Shown here piece by piece: positions 1-8,334 of a stretch of 64,000 nt of DNA. This DNA comes from Kerstersia similis (GTDB taxonomy: Bacteria > Pseudomonadota > Gammaproteobacteria > Burkholderiales > Burkholderiaceae_B): positions 7,144 to 71,143 of the forward strand of contig NZ_CBCSIQ010000020.1 of NCBI RefSeq assembly GCF_965139615.1, read 5' to 3'. The notes beneath the pieces are model-generated. The model did no database searches and was not told the origin of the DNA. It saw nothing but the letters and a program-made list of their open reading frames with translations. Within the stretch, counting starts at the first letter, position 1; each line of letters opens with the position of its first letter. The translations under genes and the position numbers were made by a program.

Positions 1-162
1 CACAGCCTGCCCGGCCAGGGCCAATACGATGGCCAGGCTCAATTGCCGCGGGCGCACCGGTACCGCCGTTTCTGCTTGAAGCGGCGCAAGCTTGCGGCGC
101 CGCTGCCCGGCAGCGGCAAGCAGTTCCGTGTGGCTCACTGCCTTGTCTCTAGGAAATTTCAT
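1..162 (-). CDS. N-terminus of a secreted/outer-membrane protein, possibly a TonB-dependent receptor (cut by window edge)
   Basis: Reading leftward from an ATG at 162, an open frame begins MKFPRDKAVSHTELLAAAGQ. It continues with an arginine-rich stretch and then a hydrophobic segment (LSLAIVLALAGQAV) that looks like an extended Sec signal sequence. The frame is open to the window edge. Long signal sequences like this are common in betaproteobacterial TonB-dependent receptors and autotransporters. The Fur-like box at 188-206 and the neighbouring siderophore genes favour a receptor, but the plug and barrel lie outside the window, so the family is inference. The ribosome-binding site before the ATG is weak. 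A GTG about 24 bases further in, preceded by AAGGCA, is an alternative start. Confidence 0.5.
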   Translation of the reverse strand, partial: MKFPRDKAVSHTELLAAAGQRRRKLAPLQAETAVPVRPRQLSLAIVLALAGQAV

Positions 163-187
163 TTGATGAATAAAAATAAACGATATA

Positions 188-206
188 AGTAATGATAGGC
201 ATTTAC
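188..206. promoter_or_regulatory. Fur-like box upstream of the left-edge gene
   Basis: Thirteen of 19 positions agree with the classical Fur consensus GATAATGATAATCATTATC. The TAATGATA half is intact and the CATT of the other half is present. It lies 26 bases upstream of the left-edge gene, in an AT-rich stretch, where Fur would block initiation. The match is by eye and binding is inferred. Confidence 0.5.
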
Positions 207-377
207 ATATTTACCGATGATCGCCCATCGCTCAGGCTGTGCTCTTGGCGGCATCTTGCCCCGGTTGTGCTGACGCAGACCCTGTGTTGAGCCCTGACTC
301 CCTACGGGCACGGCCGCCCGCTGGGCTCTCTACCCTCTACCAGCCAGGGCCTATGATCACGAAAATATGTGCTGGCT

Positions 378-403
378 GCTAACGGTTTACGGGAAAAATT
401 TGA
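378..403 (+). repeat. Left copy of a 26-bp element flanking araC-1
   Basis: This begins GCTAACGGTTTACGG and ends AAAAATTTGA. It matches 25 of 26 bases of the element at 1586-1611, which lies on the opposite strand. The two copies flank the AraC gene as a long-range inverted repeat. Similarity does not extend beyond the 26 bases, which is what a protein-binding site would look like rather than a duplicated gene end. It sits between araC-1 and the left-edge gene. Relative to that gene it has the same orientation as the right copy has to the MFS-ABC operon. Confidence 0.7.
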
Positions 404-495
404 CTATTCGAGAATATTTGTTGCGCCACAAAAAGCCGGCGAGCACCTGTGCAGAAATGGCATTCATGTCTCGCCAGGCGTTGCAATATCGAATG

Positions 496-528
496 GAAAA
501 ATTGAAAACACCGGCCATGGCCGGTGTT
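496..528 (-). terminator. Rho-independent terminator of araC-1
   Basis: A perfect palindrome at 507-528 (arms AACACCGGC and GCCGGTGTT around CATG) lies 55 bases past the araC-1 stop. On the minus strand it is followed by a T-rich run (TTCAATTTTTCC). This is the usual hairpin plus U-tract and should end leftward transcription of the regulator before the next promoter region. Confidence 0.7.
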
Positions 529-583
529 GAGTGCACTGGCCCGCAAGCGCCAGAAAATGCCAAGAATTTCCAGCTATTGCCCG

Positions 584-1567
584 CTATTGCGGCCTGGCCT
601 GCATGCCCAGGGCGCATTGCTTGGGTGAAACGCCGGTATGGTTCCTGAATATCCGGCTGAAATGGCTGAGGTTTGAAAATCCGCAACTGACTGCCGTTTC
701 CGTCACGCTGACACCGCGCTGCAAGAGCGCCACGGCGGCATCCAGCCGTATGCGCGTCAGGCAGCTGTGTACCGAGCAGCCATACAGGGCCTGAAAGCCC
801 GATTGCAGGCGTTTTTCGTTGAGGCCCACCGCTCGCGCCAGCGTTTGCACGCTCCATTCCTGGTCGTAGCTTCGTTCCAGCAAGGCCCTTGCATCCAGCA
901 GCCGCGGCCGGTCTGCCGGCACAGGCAGGCTGGCCCGTTGCTGGGCCAGGTTTTCCCGCAGGAAGCAGGCAACCGCTTCAAAGGCCTTGGCACGCAGATA
1001 GAGATCACGCGAAATGCAGCTGCCCGGATAGATGCTTTCAAAACCCAGCAGCTCGCCCGCCAGACGCTGCAGACTGCTGGATGCAGGCATGACGCCAAGA
1101 AAAGCGTCCAGATGCGACTGGTCGCCCGAGGTCGTGCAGATGCGCTGTTTCAGGTCGTCCATCTGCAATCCGGTCAGGCTGGTCATGGCCGTCTGGGGAA
1201 TGTGGATGCTGACCATGCGGAACGCGCCTTCGGATTCGCTGTCGAGCACATCCCAGCCCTTCGCATACTGGCCGGTTGCCATCATGATCGCAGAGCCGGC
1301 CCGGGCATCGAGCACGCCGCCGTCGTCGAACGCTGCCTGCATGCGCCCCTGCAACAGGATATTCACACTGAATGCAGAAGGCCCTTCTGCCTCGAACGAC
1401 CATTTATTGCCCGGCCGTCCGTTGATGCAGCTGATGCACAGGCCTTCGCAGGGCTGATACATGTGAACGGCATGCCGCCAATCCTCATGCACACGGTTCA
1501 GGCTTTCTTCCGACATTTTTCCGGGATCAAGGGCCTGTTGGGCGGATGGACCTGCGCTCCCCGACAT
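584..1567 (-). CDS. AraC/XylS-family regulator (YbtA/PchR type), araC-1
   Basis: This 327-residue protein has a variable N-terminal sensing part and a C-terminal pair of helix-turn-helix motifs at about 225-320. The first contains the segment WSVQTLARAVGLNEKRLQSGF. The second has the family signature SVTETAVSCGFSNLSHFSRIFRNHTGVSPKQ. The ATG at 1567 is preceded by a good AGGAAG ribosome-binding site. It is divergent from the MFS-ABC operon at 1775, the same layout as ybtA with ybtPQX. Members of this group bind the ferric siderophore in the cytoplasm, repress themselves and activate uptake genes. The 26-bp element 19 bases upstream of the start is a likely self-operator. The ligand is unknown. 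Confidence 0.85.
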   Translation of the reverse strand: MSGSAGPSAQQALDPGKMSEESLNRVHEDWRHAVHMYQPCEGLCISCINGRPGNKWSFEAEGPSAFSVNILLQGRMQAAFDDGGVLDARAGSAIMMATGQYAKGWDVLDSESEGAFRMVSIHIPQTAMTSLTGLQMDDLKQRICTTSGDQSHLDAFLGVMPASSSLQRLAGELLGFESIYPGSCISRDLYLRAKAFEAVACFLRENLAQQRASLPVPADRPRLLDARALLERSYDQEWSVQTLARAVGLNEKRLQSGFQALYGCSVHSCLTRIRLDAAVALLQRGVSVTETAVSCGFSNLSHFSRIFRNHTGVSPKQCALGMQARPQ

Positions 1568-1585
1568 AATTTCTTCCTGAAAAAA

Positions 1586-1611
1586 TCAAATTTTTTCCGT
1601 AAACCGTTAGC
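1586..1611 (-). repeat. Right copy of the 26-bp element, in the araC-1/MFS divergent promoter
   Basis: On the minus strand this reads GCTAACGGTTTACGG then AAAAAATTTGA. It differs by one base from the copy at 378-403. It ends 19 bases before the araC-1 start codon and lies 164 bases before the MFS start. It is therefore well placed to repress the regulator gene and serve the divergent transport operon. A weaker Fur-like match (12 of 19) lies next to it at 1628-1646. Confidence 0.7.
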
Positions 1612-1774
1612 GCAACTTCCCTGCAAACGTAATGATGTTGGATATCACTCTTATCTATTCTATCCACAAATCCTGTAGATAGAAATTGTCCATTGTGATT
1701 GACCCGCATTGCAATGCAGCGCTTTCCGCAATGCGGCAGAACATCCGCCTCCCGCAGGCTACGGACCACTCCGC

Positions 1775-3046
1775 ATGTCGAAATCCTATGTTGTTCCGTC
1801 GCGCCTGAGCGCACGACAAGTTCTGCCAGCCATCGCAGGCATCTATATCAGCCAGACCATCATCACCGCATTGACGACGCAGGCTCTGCCGTCGCTGCTG
1901 CGTGATGCCGGGGCATCGCTGCAAGTTGCGGGCCTGACCGCCCTGCTCTGGATTCCCTGGGGCTTGCGATTCATCTGGGCGCCCGCGGTGGAACGCTGGC
2001 GGCTGCCCGCCCATCGGCTGGAACGACGCTCACGTACCCTGATCCTGACGGGTCAGTGGCTGATATCCGCCATTCTGTTCCTGCTGGGGCTGGCGGCCTT
2101 GGCTGGCTTTTTCTCGCTATCCGCTCATGCCGGATGGATTCTCTGCGGCTTGCTGCTCGCCGCGCTGGTAGCCGCCACCACCGATGTCGCCAGTGACGGA
2201 TTCACCGTGGAACAATTGGCAGCCCAGCAACGTGGCTGGGGCAACGTGGCCCAGGTCGGCGGCAGCTATATCGGCGCCATGCTGGGCGCTGGCGGATTTC
2301 TGCTGGTCGCCGGCAAAGCCGGCTGGCCCTGGGCCCTGATGGCCGCAGGCCTGGCAACACTGTTGCTCAGCATCCCCATGCTGCTGTTGCGTGAACCGCC
2401 GCGCGAACGCGAACTGGCGCAGGGGCACCGCCCCGGGCTGCTGCATGCGCTGCGCCGCCCGGAAATCCGTACCGGCCTGCTCCTGATGCTACTGGCCAGC
2501 GTGGGAGTGCGCCTCACGCTGGGCATGTTCGGCCCCTTCCTGCTGGATCGCGGGCTGAACCTGGAACAACTGGGCTGGCTTTTCGGTTCGCTGCATATCT
2601 TCGCCGGGCTCTCTGGCGCCTGCCTGGGCGGGCTGCTGGTACGGCTGGTCCCCGGATGGCGGGCCGTATGGATTGCCGTCGCGTTGAAAGCCTGCGTGCT
2701 GGCTGCCCTGGCGCTGGCTGCACCGTCCGCCTCGCTGACAGTCCTGATGGTATTGGTCGGGTTGGTATTCGCCGTCCTGGGCTTTGTCTGGGTCGCCTTG
2801 TATTCCGCCTTGATGGGGCTGGCATCACCGCTACAGGCAGGCGTGGATTTCACCCTGTTCCAAAGTGCCGATGCGCTGCTGGCTGTTGCCGGCGGAATGG
2901 CGGGCGGGTGGCTGGCGCAGCACTTGGGCTACCCGGTCTTTTTCGGGCTGGCCGCAACGTCTGCAGTCATTGCGGTGATCGTGATCAGAAGCCAGGCTCC
3001 GTCCCTGGATGGCCTGGATCCGGAATTGCACTCCCATGGCTGCTGA
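1775..3046 (+). CDS. MFS siderophore permease, RhtX/FptX/YbtX-like
   Basis: This 423-residue membrane protein has about twelve hydrophobic segments. Near the N-terminus it carries the segment PSLLRDAGASLQVAGLTALL followed by PWGLRFIWAPAVERW. That layout is typical of RhtX/FptX permeases, which carry ferric siderophores across the inner membrane. I chose the ATG at 1775 (MSKSYVVPSRL), because the upstream extension lacks family character. It is the first gene of an operon with two ABC proteins; the next gene's proposed start overlaps its 3' end. The window has a second, diverged member at 8335-9612. The substrate is inferred from family and context. Confidence 0.8.
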   Translation: MSKSYVVPSRLSARQVLPAIAGIYISQTIITALTTQALPSLLRDAGASLQVAGLTALLWIPWGLRFIWAPAVERWRLPAHRLERRSRTLILTGQWLISAILFLLGLAALAGFFSLSAHAGWILCGLLLAALVAATTDVASDGFTVEQLAAQQRGWGNVAQVGGSYIGAMLGAGGFLLVAGKAGWPWALMAAGLATLLLSIPMLLLREPPRERELAQGHRPGLLHALRRPEIRTGLLLMLLASVGVRLTLGMFGPFLLDRGLNLEQLGWLFGSLHIFAGLSGACLGGLLVRLVPGWRAVWIAVALKACVLAALALAAPSASLTVLMVLVGLVFAVLGFVWVALYSALMGLASPLQAGVDFTLFQSADALLAVAGGMAGGWLAQHLGYPVFFGLAATSAVIAVIVIRSQAPSLDGLDPELHSHGC

Positions 3047-4805
3047 TTCCCGTCCCGCCTCCCCCAGCGTATGGAGCATCATGCGGCCGGTCGGCCGCCA
3101 GATCCGAGCCGCGATGATTCTGGCAGGGCTGGCTGCTTCGGCAGCGCTGGGCGCGCTGTGCGCACTGGCCTGGGCCGTGCATGGACTGCTCACGCAGCCC
3201 GGCCAGTGGCCCTGGCAGCCATTGCTGCTGGCTAGCTGCCTGACGGTGCTGGCCTATCTGCTGCGGCTGAGCGGCTTCAATCAATCACATCTGGCCGCGT
3301 TTCGCCTCGAAACCCATTTGCGCACTGCGCTTTCGGCGCATCTGGCCCGCGTGCCGCTGGGCTATCTGCAGCAAACGGGCTCCGGGGCGTTGACCAAGGT
3401 ATTGATGGATGACGTCAAGGCATTGCATGTTTTCGTGGCTGACAGCACACCGCTCTATGCCAGGGCATATGTCTCGCCCGTCCTGACCTTCATCCTGCTC
3501 TGTTGGCTGGATTGGCGCCTCGCACTGGCAGCCGCAGCCGTGCTGCTGCTGGGAATGGCGGTCGTATCTCTGGCCATGCGCGGCAGTATGGAAATGATGT
3601 CGCGCTATCACCATGCCAGCGAGAACGTGAGCAAGGCAGTGGTGGAATATGTGCAGGCCATGCCAGTGGTACGCACTTTCGACACCGGCGCCACCACCTT
3701 TCAGCGCTACCAGCAGGCGCTGGACCGGTTCCGGGACGTCGTGCAGCAGTGGTACCGCATGGCCGGGGTTTCATCGCGCCTGTCCGTCGCCATCCTGAAC
3801 CCGCTCCCTACCCTCGCTGTCCTGGTCTGGCTGGGCGCCTGGCTGCTCAGCCAGGATGTACAGGCCACTTCCACCTGGCTGGCAGCCTTGCTGGTCGGCA
3901 CCGGCATGGCCGAATCCCTGTTGCCGCTGATGTCGCTCAAGCACTTGGTTGCCAAGACGCAGATGAGCATCCACCGTATTCACGAAGTCATGGCCGAACC
4001 CGCACTGCCGGCACCTGATGCCAAACGGGCCAGGATGCCGGCAGATGCCAGTGTGCGCTTCGAACGCGTAAATTTCCGCTATGCGCCGGATGGCCCGTTG
4101 GTTCTGCAGAATGTGAGCTTCCACGTGCCGCAAGGCAGCATCACGGCGCTGGTCGGGCCATCCGGTGCTGGCAAAACCACGGTGGCGAGGTTGATTCCAC
4201 GTTTCTGGGACGTGAGTTCAGGCTGTATCCGTGTGGGCGGCGTGGACGTCCGGGACATACCGCCAGACACCTTGATGCAACAGCTGGCCTTCGTTTTCCA
4301 GGATACCTTCCTGTTCGCCGACACGATTGCCAACAATATCCGGCTGGGCATGCCTGGCGCCACGCTCCAGGCCGTGATGCAGGCAGCCAAGGCCGCACAG
4401 GCTCATGATTTCATCATGGCGCTGCCGCAGGGCTATGACACCCCCGCAGGGGAGCGCGGCGTCTTTCTGTCCGGCGGACAGCGCCAACGCATCACCATTG
4501 CCCGGGCCATTCTGCAAAACCGGCCAATCCTTATCCTGGACGAAGCCACTGCCTTTGCCGACCCTGAAAACGAAGCCGCCCTGGTGACTGCGCTCTCCCA
4601 CCTGATGCGGGGAAAAACCGTGTTGATGATCGCGCACAGGCTATCGACCATCCGCGATGCAGACCAGATATTGGTTTTCGACCAAGGCCGCCTGGCCGAA
4701 AGCGGGCGGCACGAAACCCTGTTGCAGCAGGCAGGGTTATACGCCAGGCTTTGGCGCAGCTACGAAGCCGCCCAGAACTGGTCGCTGACAGGAACACCGG
4801 CATGA
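3036..4805 (+). CDS. ABC transporter with fused membrane and ATPase domains, YbtP/IrtA-like
   Basis: This 589-residue half-transporter has six predicted membrane helices in about residues 15-310, followed by a nucleotide-binding domain. Visible motifs are Walker A GPSGAGKTT, Q-loop FVFQDTFLF, signature LSGGQRQR, Walker B LILDEATAFADPENE and H-loop IAHRLST. YbtPQ and IrtAB are exporter-fold pairs that import ferric siderophores. The MFS neighbour and the iron context point to the same role here. The D-loop region (AFADPE) departs from the usual SALD, whereas the partner's is canonical, suggesting an asymmetric heterodimer. The ATG at 3036 overlaps the MFS stop. An ATG at 3081 with GGAG upstream is an alternative. 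The gene overlaps the next one as ATGA. Confidence 0.85.
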   Translation: MAADSRPASPSVWSIMRPVGRQIRAAMILAGLAASAALGALCALAWAVHGLLTQPGQWPWQPLLLASCLTVLAYLLRLSGFNQSHLAAFRLETHLRTALSAHLARVPLGYLQQTGSGALTKVLMDDVKALHVFVADSTPLYARAYVSPVLTFILLCWLDWRLALAAAAVLLLGMAVVSLAMRGSMEMMSRYHHASENVSKAVVEYVQAMPVVRTFDTGATTFQRYQQALDRFRDVVQQWYRMAGVSSRLSVAILNPLPTLAVLVWLGAWLLSQDVQATSTWLAALLVGTGMAESLLPLMSLKHLVAKTQMSIHRIHEVMAEPALPAPDAKRARMPADASVRFERVNFRYAPDGPLVLQNVSFHVPQGSITALVGPSGAGKTTVARLIPRFWDVSSGCIRVGGVDVRDIPPDTLMQQLAFVFQDTFLFADTIANNIRLGMPGATLQAVMQAAKAAQAHDFIMALPQGYDTPAGERGVFLSGGQRQRITIARAILQNRPILILDEATAFADPENEAALVTALSHLMRGKTVLMIAHRLSTIRDADQILVFDQGRLAESGRHETLLQQAGLYARLWRSYEAAQNWSLTGTPA

Positions 4806-6634
4806 ACCTCGGCATGAACAAACCGGCCTCCGGCCCACGCATTACCTCGCTGCGCGAGACCTGGCAACTATTGCTGCGCAATGCCCGCAGCCGGGCCCCC
4901 CGGCTGCGGGCCAGCCTGATCGGGCTGGGCGTGGCCGCCGCCATGCAAGGCCTGGCACTGGCCTGTCTGATGCCGACTTTCCAGGCACTGATCCCTGTGC
5001 CGGACTGGCAGGCCGCCCTGCCCTGGCTGCTGGCCATGACAGTCCTGCTGTTGGCCAGCAGTGCCATCCGCTGGCATGCGCAAGGCTTCGACTACGACGG
5101 CGACATGGTCAGCAATACGCACGAGCTGCGCACGGAGCTGGGCGCCCAGTTGCGCCGCATCCCGCTTGAATTGCTGCAGGACAAGCGTACTGGCGGCGTC
5201 AACGCGGCCTTGCTGGGCAACGTGGACGAAACCCTGAGCTACGTCCTGACCATCGCCAATATGATGGCCAGCGCCTTGATCACACCCGCCGTGGTTGGCC
5301 TCGCCGCACTGTGGTTCGACTGGCGCATGGGCCTGGTCCTGCTGCTGGTGTTTCCTTTGCTGGTCCCGCTCTACCGCTGGCGTCGCCCTGCGTTCGGCCG
5401 TGGCATGCGCCTGCTCGCGGACGCCAACGAACGCACCAGCAGCGACATACTGGAATATCTCCAGGGCCTGCCCATCCTGCGGGCCGCCTGTTGCGCCGGC
5501 GCACGCGCCGAGACCCTGCAGGACAGCTTCCGTCACCTGGAAACGGTACAAACCATCGGCCATAAAAAAGGGGCGAAGCCCAACCTGATCCTGACCACTG
5601 TCATGGAGCTGGCCGTGCTGCTTGTGGTGTTCGTCGGCACGCTGCTGGCCGCCCAGGGCACACTGGACGTCGCCATCCTGGCCGCCCTGATGGTCGTGGT
5701 CGTTCGTTTCAGCGAACCCTTGGCCACCTTTGTGCTGTACGCCAAGATACTGGACCTGATAGAAGCCGCACTGGGGAAAATCAATGCGCTGCTGTCTCTG
5801 GCGCCACTGCCGCAGCAACAGCCGGCACAGATGCCGCAAACCTTCGATGTGGCGTTCGAAGCCGTGGAATTTTCTTATGCCGCAGCAAGTACGCCGTGCC
5901 TGCGCCACCTGAACGCCAGGATTGCAGCCCGCAGCCTGACGGCGCTGGTGGGCCCTTCCGGCAGCGGCAAGACAACCGTAACGCGCCTGCTGATGCGGCA
6001 TGCCGATCCGCAGGCCGGGCGCATCCTGATCGGTGGCGTGGATATTCGCGCCATCGCCCCGGAACAGCTGAACTCGCTGGTTTCCGTGGTATTCCAGGAC
6101 GTTTATCTGTTCGACGATACGATCCTGGCCAATATCCGCATGGCTCGTCCCGAAGCAACAAACGCCGAGGTGGAAGCCGCAGCGCGGGCAGCGCATTGCC
6201 ACGATTTCATCTGCCGCCTGCCCTCAGGCTATGACACCTGCGTGGGCGACATCGGTGGCAGGCTGTCCGGCGGAGAACGCCAGCGCATCAGCATCGCCCG
6301 CGCCATGCTGAAGAACGCTCCCATCGTCATTCTGGACGAGCCGACCGCCGCGCTGGATACGGAAAGCGAAGTAGCCGTCCAATCCGCCATTGATGCCCTG
6401 GTACGCGAACGCACGGTAATCGTGATCGCCCACCGTCTTTCCACTATCGCCGGCGCCGACCAGATCCTTGTGATCGACGCTGGCGAGATCGTAGAGCAAG
6501 GCCGCCATGCCGAATTGCTGGCCCGGCCTGGCCGCTATGCCAGGATGTGGCAGGCCCAGCAAAGCGCGAAAAACTGGCATGCCGGGCGCCACGCACAAGA
6601 CCGTGATTCAAGCGCGGACGCACTCATATCCTGA
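4802..6634 (+). CDS. ABC transporter with fused membrane and ATPase domains, YbtQ/IrtB-like
   Basis: This 610-residue protein is the second half of the presumed heterodimer. Six membrane helices are followed by an ATPase domain with Walker A GPSGSGKTT, signature LSGGERQR, Walker B VILDEPTAALDTESE and H-loop IAHRLST, all canonical. The start codon overlaps the previous stop (ATGA), so the pair is probably translationally coupled and made in equal amounts. The 3' end overlaps by 11 bases with the convergent MFS gene. The proposed role is import of a ferric siderophore from the periplasm, by analogy with YbtQ. Export cannot be excluded from sequence. Confidence 0.85.
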   Translation: MNLGMNKPASGPRITSLRETWQLLLRNARSRAPRLRASLIGLGVAAAMQGLALACLMPTFQALIPVPDWQAALPWLLAMTVLLLASSAIRWHAQGFDYDGDMVSNTHELRTELGAQLRRIPLELLQDKRTGGVNAALLGNVDETLSYVLTIANMMASALITPAVVGLAALWFDWRMGLVLLLVFPLLVPLYRWRRPAFGRGMRLLADANERTSSDILEYLQGLPILRAACCAGARAETLQDSFRHLETVQTIGHKKGAKPNLILTTVMELAVLLVVFVGTLLAAQGTLDVAILAALMVVVVRFSEPLATFVLYAKILDLIEAALGKINALLSLAPLPQQQPAQMPQTFDVAFEAVEFSYAAASTPCLRHLNARIAARSLTALVGPSGSGKTTVTRLLMRHADPQAGRILIGGVDIRAIAPEQLNSLVSVVFQDVYLFDDTILANIRMARPEATNAEVEAAARAAHCHDFICRLPSGYDTCVGDIGGRLSGGERQRISIARAMLKNAPIVILDEPTAALDTESEVAVQSAIDALVRERTVIVIAHRLSTIAGADQILVIDAGEIVEQGRHAELLARPGRYARMWQAQQSAKNWHAGRHAQDRDSSADALIS

Positions 6635-7847
6635 CATTCCGGCCGGCCGGCAGGGAAACAATCAATTCGATGACCAGAATGCCGGCCAGCAGCAGGATGG
6701 GCAGGTTCCAGTCGCCGGTGCGGTAGTAAATCGCCCCCACCAGCAACGGCCCCGCCACGGCGATCAGGTAGCCCACGGTCTGCGCCATCGCGGAAAGCCG
6801 GGTGGCAACCTCTATGCTCGAAGCCTTGGCCACGAACAGGAAGGCCCCCAGCGAAGGCCCCGCCCCCTGGCCGAAGCCCAACAACAGCGCCCACAGCCAG
6901 GCTGAACCCAGCGGGGCATACATCAGGCCCAGGGTGCCCGCCAGGCAGGTCAACACCGTCGCGGCAATCCACGGGCGCTGATCAGCCCGGCGCGATGCCA
7001 GCAGCGGCGTGATAAAGCTGCCTGCCATCAGGCTCAGCTGCGATGCCGAGAAAATACCTGCGGCCCCGGCCTGCGCCATGCCGCGATCGGTGAGAATCGT
7101 CGGCATCCAGGGCAGGAATACGTACAAATTGAGGGCTTGCAGGCCGAAGAACAGGGTAATGGACCAGGCCATGCGGCTGCGGCAGACCTGCACCCTGGGT
7201 GTCTCGCCGTGGCCCGCCGGGCCAGCGGGCGCGGCCGCGCCGTGCTTGAGCTGCGGCAGCCAGACCAGCATCGCCAGCATGGCGGGAATCGCCCATAGGC
7301 CCAGCGAATGATAGGCGGCGGCCGTATCGCCCCCCATCCACTGAAACAGCGGAAACGAACCGCTGGCGCCCAGGACGGCCCCAACACCCAGCATCAGCGC
7401 GTAGATGCCCATCACCAGGCCCATGCGCCGAGGCCCGAAGCGCTTGCGCGCCAGCGCCGGCATGATGACGTTCATCACGGCAATGCCGGCACTGCCCAGA
7501 ATAGTGCCGGCGATCAGCGCGCTTGCGCCCAACCAGCGCAGGCCGCACCCGGCCACCAGCAGCGCCAGCGCCAGGAACAATGAGCGCTCCTCGCCCAGCC
7601 ATTGCCGCAGGCGCACGCCTGGAATCGAAAACAGGCCCAGCAAGGCCAGCGGCAAAGTGGTGACGAGCAAGGTGGACGCCACCCCCAGCTCCAGGTTTTG
7701 CAGCAAGGGGCCTACTGTTGCGAAGATCAGCCGCAAGTTGAGCGACACCAGAATGAATCCGGCCCACAACAGGCCAGCAGCCAGCAATGATTCGACGGGT
7801 TTCCCGGCAGCTGTGGCCGCACGGGTTGCTGCAGAGGCGTTTTGCAT
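6624..7847 (-). CDS. MFS transporter, CynX/NimT-like
   Basis: This 407-residue membrane protein has about twelve helices. Features resembling the CynX/NimT cluster are GFILVSLNLRLIFATVGPLL at the start and GSAGIAVMNVIMPALARKRF in the middle. CynX-type proteins move small anions or drugs, and they are not classic siderophore permeases. It is the last gene of the receptor operon, nine bases after the small unknown protein, with a clear AAGGA site before the ATG. Export of a metabolite or of the apo-ligand is a reasonable guess but unproven. Its stop lies inside the end of the opposite-strand ABC gene. Confidence 0.75.
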   Translation of the reverse strand: MQNASAATRAATAAGKPVESLLAAGLLWAGFILVSLNLRLIFATVGPLLQNLELGVASTLLVTTLPLALLGLFSIPGVRLRQWLGEERSLFLALALLVAGCGLRWLGASALIAGTILGSAGIAVMNVIMPALARKRFGPRRMGLVMGIYALMLGVGAVLGASGSFPLFQWMGGDTAAAYHSLGLWAIPAMLAMLVWLPQLKHGAAAPAGPAGHGETPRVQVCRSRMAWSITLFFGLQALNLYVFLPWMPTILTDRGMAQAGAAGIFSASQLSLMAGSFITPLLASRRADQRPWIAATVLTCLAGTLGLMYAPLGSAWLWALLLGFGQGAGPSLGAFLFVAKASSIEVATRLSAMAQTVGYLIAVAGPLLVGAIYYRTGDWNLPILLLAGILVIELIVSLPAGRNVRI

Positions 7848-7856
7848 GTTTTTTCC

Positions 7857-8324
7857 TTACCGGGCGTCAGCCGTCAATGCGCCGATGCGCTGTTGCCATG
7901 CCTGCACCTGCTGCTTCACCGCCACGCCATCGTGGCCGGGAATCGCCTGCTCCAGCAGGGGCAACAGCCACGCCAGCGCAGCATCCAGGCTGTCGAAGGC
8001 CTGCGCCGGAACGCCGAACAGGCGTTCCGTCTTGACCCGGTTCATCTGTGCCACGACGTCCGCCGGTGCGACCGTCGCCATCCCGATGACTTGCGCCCGC
8101 AGCCGTGCGCCATTGGCCGCCAGCCAGTCTTTGCGTTCCCTGGCCCCGCCTGGCGGATGAACATGCGCGGCGCTGTCGAGCAGCACGCGCAATGTCGCAA
8201 AGCGTTGCTGGCGATCCAACCACGCGTTCCAGGCGGCCGAATAGCCACGCAAGTCGTCCAGGCTCGGTGCGCCCTGCGAAACCGACAAGGCCAGCGGCCA
8301 GCATGAAATTTCATGTTCCATCAT
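7857..8324 (-). CDS. Unknown 155-residue cytoplasmic protein in the siderophore operon
   Basis: I do not recognise this protein. It has no signal peptide or membrane segment. Strand and helix alternation, ending in FDSLDAALAWLLPLLEQ, is reminiscent of STAS/SpoIIAA-like folds, but this is only a pattern impression. The ATG at 8324 has an AAGG site seven bases upstream and starts 10 bases after the permease stop. The next gene starts nine bases after its stop. That tight spacing makes it a genuine member of the receptor-methyltransferase-MFS operon. Its role may be in handling or sensing the imported ligand. Confidence 0.7.
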   Translation of the reverse strand: MMEHEISCWPLALSVSQGAPSLDDLRGYSAAWNAWLDRQQRFATLRVLLDSAAHVHPPGGARERKDWLAANGARLRAQVIGMATVAPADVVAQMNRVKTERLFGVPAQAFDSLDAALAWLLPLLEQAIPGHDGVAVKQQVQAWQQRIGALTADAR

Positions 8325-8334
8325 GGAGTTACCT

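Noticed and set aside
367..648. 93-codon open frame overlapping the 26-bp element and the end of araC-1
   Set aside because: It overlaps the coding 3' end of araC-1 and its terminator hairpin, has no ribosome-binding site and shows no family pattern.
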